Of a stretch of 64,000 nt of DNA, positions 62,801 to 64,000 are shown piece by piece; within the stretch, counting starts at the first letter, position 1, and each line of letters opens with the position of its first letter. Location: assembly GCF_037975245.1 (NCBI RefSeq), contig NC_092575.1, positions 10,324,001 through 10,388,000 on the forward strand, given 5' to 3'. The DNA is from Apostichopus japonicus. Its lineage: Eukaryota; Echinodermata; Holothuroidea; Aspidochirotida; Stichopodidae. Below the pieces are notes generated by a model. It did not search any database, was not told where the DNA came from, and saw only the letters and a program-made list of their open reading frames with translations. Both the position numbers and the translations under genes were made by a program.

Positions 62801-64000
62801 GGTACCCCCCCCCCAAATGGACAAATTTCGCACATGAAGTATGCTTAGGTGGTGCTATATTCCTATTCTGTGCCATATATTCTCCCAGATTTTGGTTATG
62901 GTAAAACTTATTAAATTATCATCAAAAAGTGTTGGGCAAAAAGGTTAAATACTGTTTGTGCGGGGCAGCATTCAGAACTGCTGGGTGTACAGTAACTGCC
63001 CAGTGTGAGCAAATCCCTGACATAGTGAATTATATAACTTCCAGCAAAAAATTACTGAATACCAAATTTTGCCCTTTACTAAATAGTCAAAAATTCAAAT
63101 CAATTTTGCAAACACAGAACAGTAATAACACTACTAGTTAATACAGAACTTTGCTATTGGCAGCATAAATTCATCACATCTGCTTTATGATTTACAGTAT
63201 GTATAGTGTCAACTCTGCAAGTATTCAAGAATGGTCCATTTACTAATATAGTGCAAACCTAAACTAGTGATGTGCAACAATTTCTATTATATTTCTTATT
63301 TCTATGTTAGTAGTATACACCTGCAGTATTATAACTCATCTACTAATACCTTACATACACTAAATGTCATAACGTTTGATGTTACAATGGCAATGTCCTA
63401 GTAGGCTTGCTCATACACTAATATGTCACCAAATTTCATCATGTTCAGGGATGCATAATTGCTTTCAAAAATATAGGCTTTGCTTATTTCCAAGACTAAA
63501 AATTACCGAATATTCTACAGGTGTGCCCTAAACAATGAAGTGTTTAAAAGATATATACTTTAGAAATTTGATATGGTATATAATGGGTGACCATTCTAGT
63601 TCTCTCACAAATCAGTAGTATCATTTTCATTTTGTATAATTTTTAGAACTGCATGATCAGATTATGTGTAGAGCTATGAAGCCTATGATGTTGTTATATT
63701 TTGGCAAATGTCTTTAATTTCTATATCATGATGAAATTATCAATTATTGTAAGACGGACTCAACGACCCCCGGAATGGTGCGTCTTGTCCGATGAAGCGC
63801 ATATTTGGTGCGTTATTACAACTACAATATGTGCTTCAGTGTCCGTCAATGTGCCATGCATGGTGTATCCTTTAAATTAAATGTGATAAATTTTGTTGAA
63901 CATAAAATGGTGGCATTCACAATTATTGGTGACATTGATTTGTTTATGTTGTCCTTGATTTTATGATTAAACAACGATGATAGCAAACTATCAGGTTATG
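59881..64000. other. Gene-free stretch, probable STK36 5' intron
   Basis: No coding exon, RNA gene or complete mobile element was recognised. The missing STK36 N-lobe (Gly-rich loop, catalytic Lys, C-helix Glu) should lie beyond 64000 unless its exons are very short. A C-homopolymer occurs near 62804-62815. Confidence 0.4.

Noticed and set aside
58200-64000. STK36 N-lobe exons within the window
   Set aside because: I looked on the minus strand for the Gly-rich loop, VALK lysine and HPNIV motifs and found none; they are assumed to lie beyond the right edge.

Overview
This is eukaryotic, intron-rich, AT-rich animal DNA. It carries parts or all of three conserved metazoan genes, with long introns full of transposable elements. 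The protein sequences, the tRNA-derived SINEs, and a Ty3/gypsy element with integrase upstream of reverse transcriptase (the Gmr1-like arrangement known from deuterostomes) point to a marine invertebrate deuterostome. An echinoderm is my best guess; the species cannot be fixed from the sequence alone.

Layout. (1) 1-9660, minus strand: the first coding exon of SARM1 (8425-9660), which encodes the whole N-terminal extension and ARM domain. Its SAM/TIR exons were not found in the 8.4 kb to the left, so that stretch is probably intron; it holds a hAT MITE (4636-5282) and a minisatellite (6421-7080). (2) 9661-16409: the SARM1/GOSR1 intergenic region, built largely of nested hAT elements, a tRNA-SINE, a hAT transposase remnant, a U2-snRNA-like fragment and a small perfect palindrome. 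(3) 16410-21615, plus strand: a complete seven-exon GOSR1 (Golgi Qb-SNARE GS28, 249 aa). (4) 24202-58199, minus strand: STK36 (Fused-type kinase), 27 exons joined in consistent phase to a normal stop, 1205 codons. Only the N-terminal roughly 100 residues (kinase subdomains I-VIa) are missing; their exons were not found in 58200-64000 and should lie past the right edge. GOSR1 and STK36 are convergent; SARM1 and GOSR1 are divergent.

The most notable mobile element is an 8 kb LTR retrotransposon (33847-41790) in a STK36 intron, antisense to the gene. Its two 1692-bp LTRs differ at one position that I found, it has a 5-bp target duplication, and its domain order is gag-PR-INT-RT-RNaseH. A single in-frame TGA splits the RT. 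Other STK36 introns hold a hAT MITE, a PIF/Harbinger derivative, tRNA-SINEs and a G-rich minisatellite; several of these lie within about 20 bp of splice donors.

The three host genes act in separate processes: NAD+-regulated TIR signalling and axon degeneration (SARM1), Golgi vesicle fusion (GOSR1), and cilia/Hedgehog biology (STK36). They form no operon-like unit. The accessory novelty is in the transposon nests.
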